DNA of 5,084 bases. Origin: an archaeon (GTDB lineage: Archaea; Thermoproteota; Nitrososphaeria; Nitrososphaerales; Nitrosopumilaceae). The DNA lies in contig JAKAJY010000188.1 in assembly GCA_021824845.1 (NCBI GenBank), positions 1 to 5,084 on the forward strand, read 5' to 3'. Under the pieces are notes generated by a model. It saw nothing but the letters and a program-made list of their open reading frames with translations. It was not told the DNA's origin and ran no database searches. Position numbers and translations under genes: made by a program. Shown here one piece after another: positions 4,264 to 5,084 of the stretch; the first letter of the stretch is position 1, and each line of letters begins with the position of its first letter.

Positions 4264-4740
4264 TTATTGAACTTGGATTGAGCTTGACTTGGGTTTTGGT
4301 GTAGGTGTTGCCTTTGGTATTGTCACGTTTAGAATACCATCGGTAAGCTTTGCCTGAGTTTTATCAGAGACTACCTTTTCCGGTAGGGGAAGTGTTCTAT
4401 AGTAAGAGACTTCGCTTCGCTCTTTTCTGAGATAGTTCTTTTTCTTTTCCTCATCTTCCTCTTTATGTTGAGCAGAGATCTCTAGAGAATTATCAGAGAC
4501 ATTTAGCTTTATCTCGTCTTTTTTTACTCCAGGCATTTCTGCTTTTATGACATATTTGTCGCCTTCGTCTGCCACATCACATGAGAGCGATGTCATCTTT
4601 GGCATCGATGGTAATGATGGAAAAGATGAAAGTGATTTCTCAAATTCCTTTCTAAAGTTCTCAAACGCACTATCGAGGCTTTTCCAGTTGAATGGCCAAG
4701 CAGGTACAAGTTCGGTCTTTTTTGATTCGTCCTTTGTCAT
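4264..4740 (-). CDS. hsp20: Small heat-shock protein (Hsp20/alpha-crystallin)
   Basis: A 158-residue cytosolic ATP-independent chaperone that holds unfolding proteins as large oligomers. The N-terminal arm (1-50) is aromatic (W15, F17, W19, F26, F29, F33). The alpha-crystallin domain spans about 51-143, starting SLSCDVADEGDKYVIKAEMPG and including a charged, lysine/glutamate-rich loop (92-109). It ends with the family signature AKLTDGILNVTIPK (130-143; usual A-x-L-x-N-G-V-L). The C-terminal tail has the I-x-I/V anchoring motif IQV (155-157), which docks into neighbouring subunits. Length and layout are complete for the family. The ATG at 4740 has a TATA-like box 22 nt upstream on the minus strand. 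Transcription likely ends at a poly-T run right after the stop. The upstream BFN-type gene stops 63 nt before and is on the same strand. Confidence 0.95.
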   Translation of the reverse strand: MTKDESKKTELVPAWPFNWKSLDSAFENFRKEFEKSLSSFPSLPSMPKMTSLSCDVADEGDKYVIKAEMPGVKKDEIKLNVSDNSLEISAQHKEEDEEKKKNYLRKERSEVSYYRTLPLPEKVVSDKTQAKLTDGILNVTIPKATPTPKPKSSSIQVQ

Positions 4741-4762
4741 TGCGAGGATGGTTTGTTTTCTT

Positions 4763-4770
4763 ACATATTA
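4763..4770 (-). promoter_or_regulatory. TATA-like box of hsp20
   Basis: TAATATGT on the minus strand with 22 nt between it and the ATG at 4740. Weaker match to the consensus than the others, but the spacing is identical. Confidence 0.45.
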
Positions 4771-4785
4771 GATGAGAAGATAATT

Positions 4786-4797
4786 CTCAGATCTGAG
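4786..4797. promoter_or_regulatory. Perfect 12-bp palindrome upstream of hsp20
   Basis: CTCAGATCTGAG lies 15 nt upstream of the hsp20 TATA-like box and 6 nt beyond the stop of the BFN-type gene. It may be an operator for hsp20 or part of the 3' end of the upstream transcript; symmetry and position are the only evidence. Confidence 0.35.
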
Positions 4798-4803
4798 TTT
4801 CAG

Positions 4804-5084
4804 TTATTTTTTCTCAACGGATGATCCGTTATTTGGAGACGTGATCTCGATCTCTGGCTCCGGCTCTTTTAGCAAATCCTTGCGCACCAAGATAGGCACA
4901 TTATAAAAGGTCGCAAGGGTTATGGCATCAGAAGCACGATAATACTTTAGCAGTATATCTTTTTTGCCAGTAAAGTACAGGTTTGCCCGAAAGATTCCAC
5001 CAGTCTCGTAGATTTTTACCTTGACTAGGACTATTTCGTTTTCCTCACACATTTGCTCAAACATGTTGTATATGGTTGGCACCT
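4804..5084 (-). CDS. Bifunctional nuclease (BFN/DUF151) family protein, 5' end beyond window
   Basis: The C-terminal 92-93 residues of a BFN-type (DUF151) domain protein are present. Recognisable parts, numbered from the first complete codon at 5082, are a helix PTIYNMFEQM (2-11), a beta hairpin with ETGGIFRANLYF (26-37), and the family core YRASDAITLATFYNVPILV (48-66), equivalent to the R-x-SDAI-x-LA-x-x-x-x-x-PI-x-V block that defines the family. A charged tail (KEPEPEIEITSPNNG...) ends at a TAA. Plant members were reported as nucleases; for most archaeal members the activity is untested. The GTG at 5082 is unlikely to be the start, because family proteins carry about 50 more residues before this point; the gene most likely continues past the right edge. 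It lies upstream of hsp20 on the same strand, 63 nt away, with a separate hsp20 promoter likely. Confidence 0.82.
   Translation of the reverse strand, partial: VPTIYNMFEQMCEENEIVLVKVKIYETGGIFRANLYFTGKKDILLKYYRASDAITLATFYNVPILVRKDLLKEPEPEIEITSPNNGSSVEKK

Noticed and set aside
4547..4771. Plus-strand 74-residue ORF
   Set aside because: Antisense to the N-terminal half of the clearly complete Hsp20 gene; serine-rich shadow.
5080..5082. GTG at 5082 as true start of the BFN-type gene
   Set aside because: Family proteins have further N-terminal strands before this point and the frame is still open at the window edge; it is more likely an internal valine.
1..5084. tRNA, rRNA, CRISPR arrays, insertion sequences, box C/D guide RNAs
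   Set aside because: No cloverleaf, no spaced direct repeats, no transposase or terminal repeats, and no paired RTGATGA/CTGA boxes in the intergenic regions were seen by eye.

Overview
The window looks like chromosomal DNA of an ammonia-oxidising-type archaeon of the Nitrososphaerota (Thaumarchaeota), probably a Nitrosopumilales-like lineage. The reasons are: AT-rich DNA with AAA/ATA/CCA/AGG-rich codon use; archaeal TATA-like boxes with exactly 22 nt between the box and the start codon at five genes, with almost no Shine-Dalgarno signals (leaderless transcription); a secreted protein with a PEF-type C-terminal sorting signal of the kind common in this phylum; and small stand-alone CBS-domain, winged-helix and ribbon-helix-helix proteins. 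The phylum call is inference from content; no marker gene is present.

Layout, left to right. Positions 1-1510 (minus strand) hold a very tight three-gene operon, read right to left. It starts with a 41-residue single C2H2 zinc-finger protein that standard ORF length cut-offs would miss. One nucleotide later comes a 183-residue secreted protein with a signal peptide and a PEF-CTERM-like anchor. With no gap, and in the same frame, an MgtE-like Mg2+ transporter with a CBS pair follows; it runs off the left edge. A 124-bp divergent promoter region (1511-1634) separates this operon from a universal stress protein (1635-2063, plus). The two promoters carry the same TGATAATT element at the same 10-nt distance from their TATA boxes, in mirror image.

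Positions 2064-2353 are a gene-poor stretch with a possible but uncertain small minus-strand ORF, followed by a TGCA-rich repeat cluster and the promoter of a 110-residue winged-helix regulator (2354-2686). This gene ends in a hairpin that overlaps its stop codon. Next come a protein made only of four CBS domains (2764-3624) and a TTG-started ribbon-helix-helix protein with an unrecognised C-terminal domain (3662-4249). The RHH promoter contains a perfect 13-bp palindrome.

On the minus strand, convergent with the RHH gene, are a small heat-shock protein (Hsp20, 4264-4740) and the 3' part of a bifunctional-nuclease (BFN/DUF151) family gene (4804 to the right edge).

Taken together, the window reads as a stress-response and regulatory neighbourhood: universal stress protein, Hsp20, three small DNA-binding proteins, adenosine-nucleotide-sensing CBS modules in two genes, and a putative envelope/Mg2+ operon headed by a zinc finger. 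A TGATAAT core recurs in the promoters of the zinc-finger operon, the stress protein, the four-CBS protein and the RHH protein. This suggests, but does not prove, a shared regulator.
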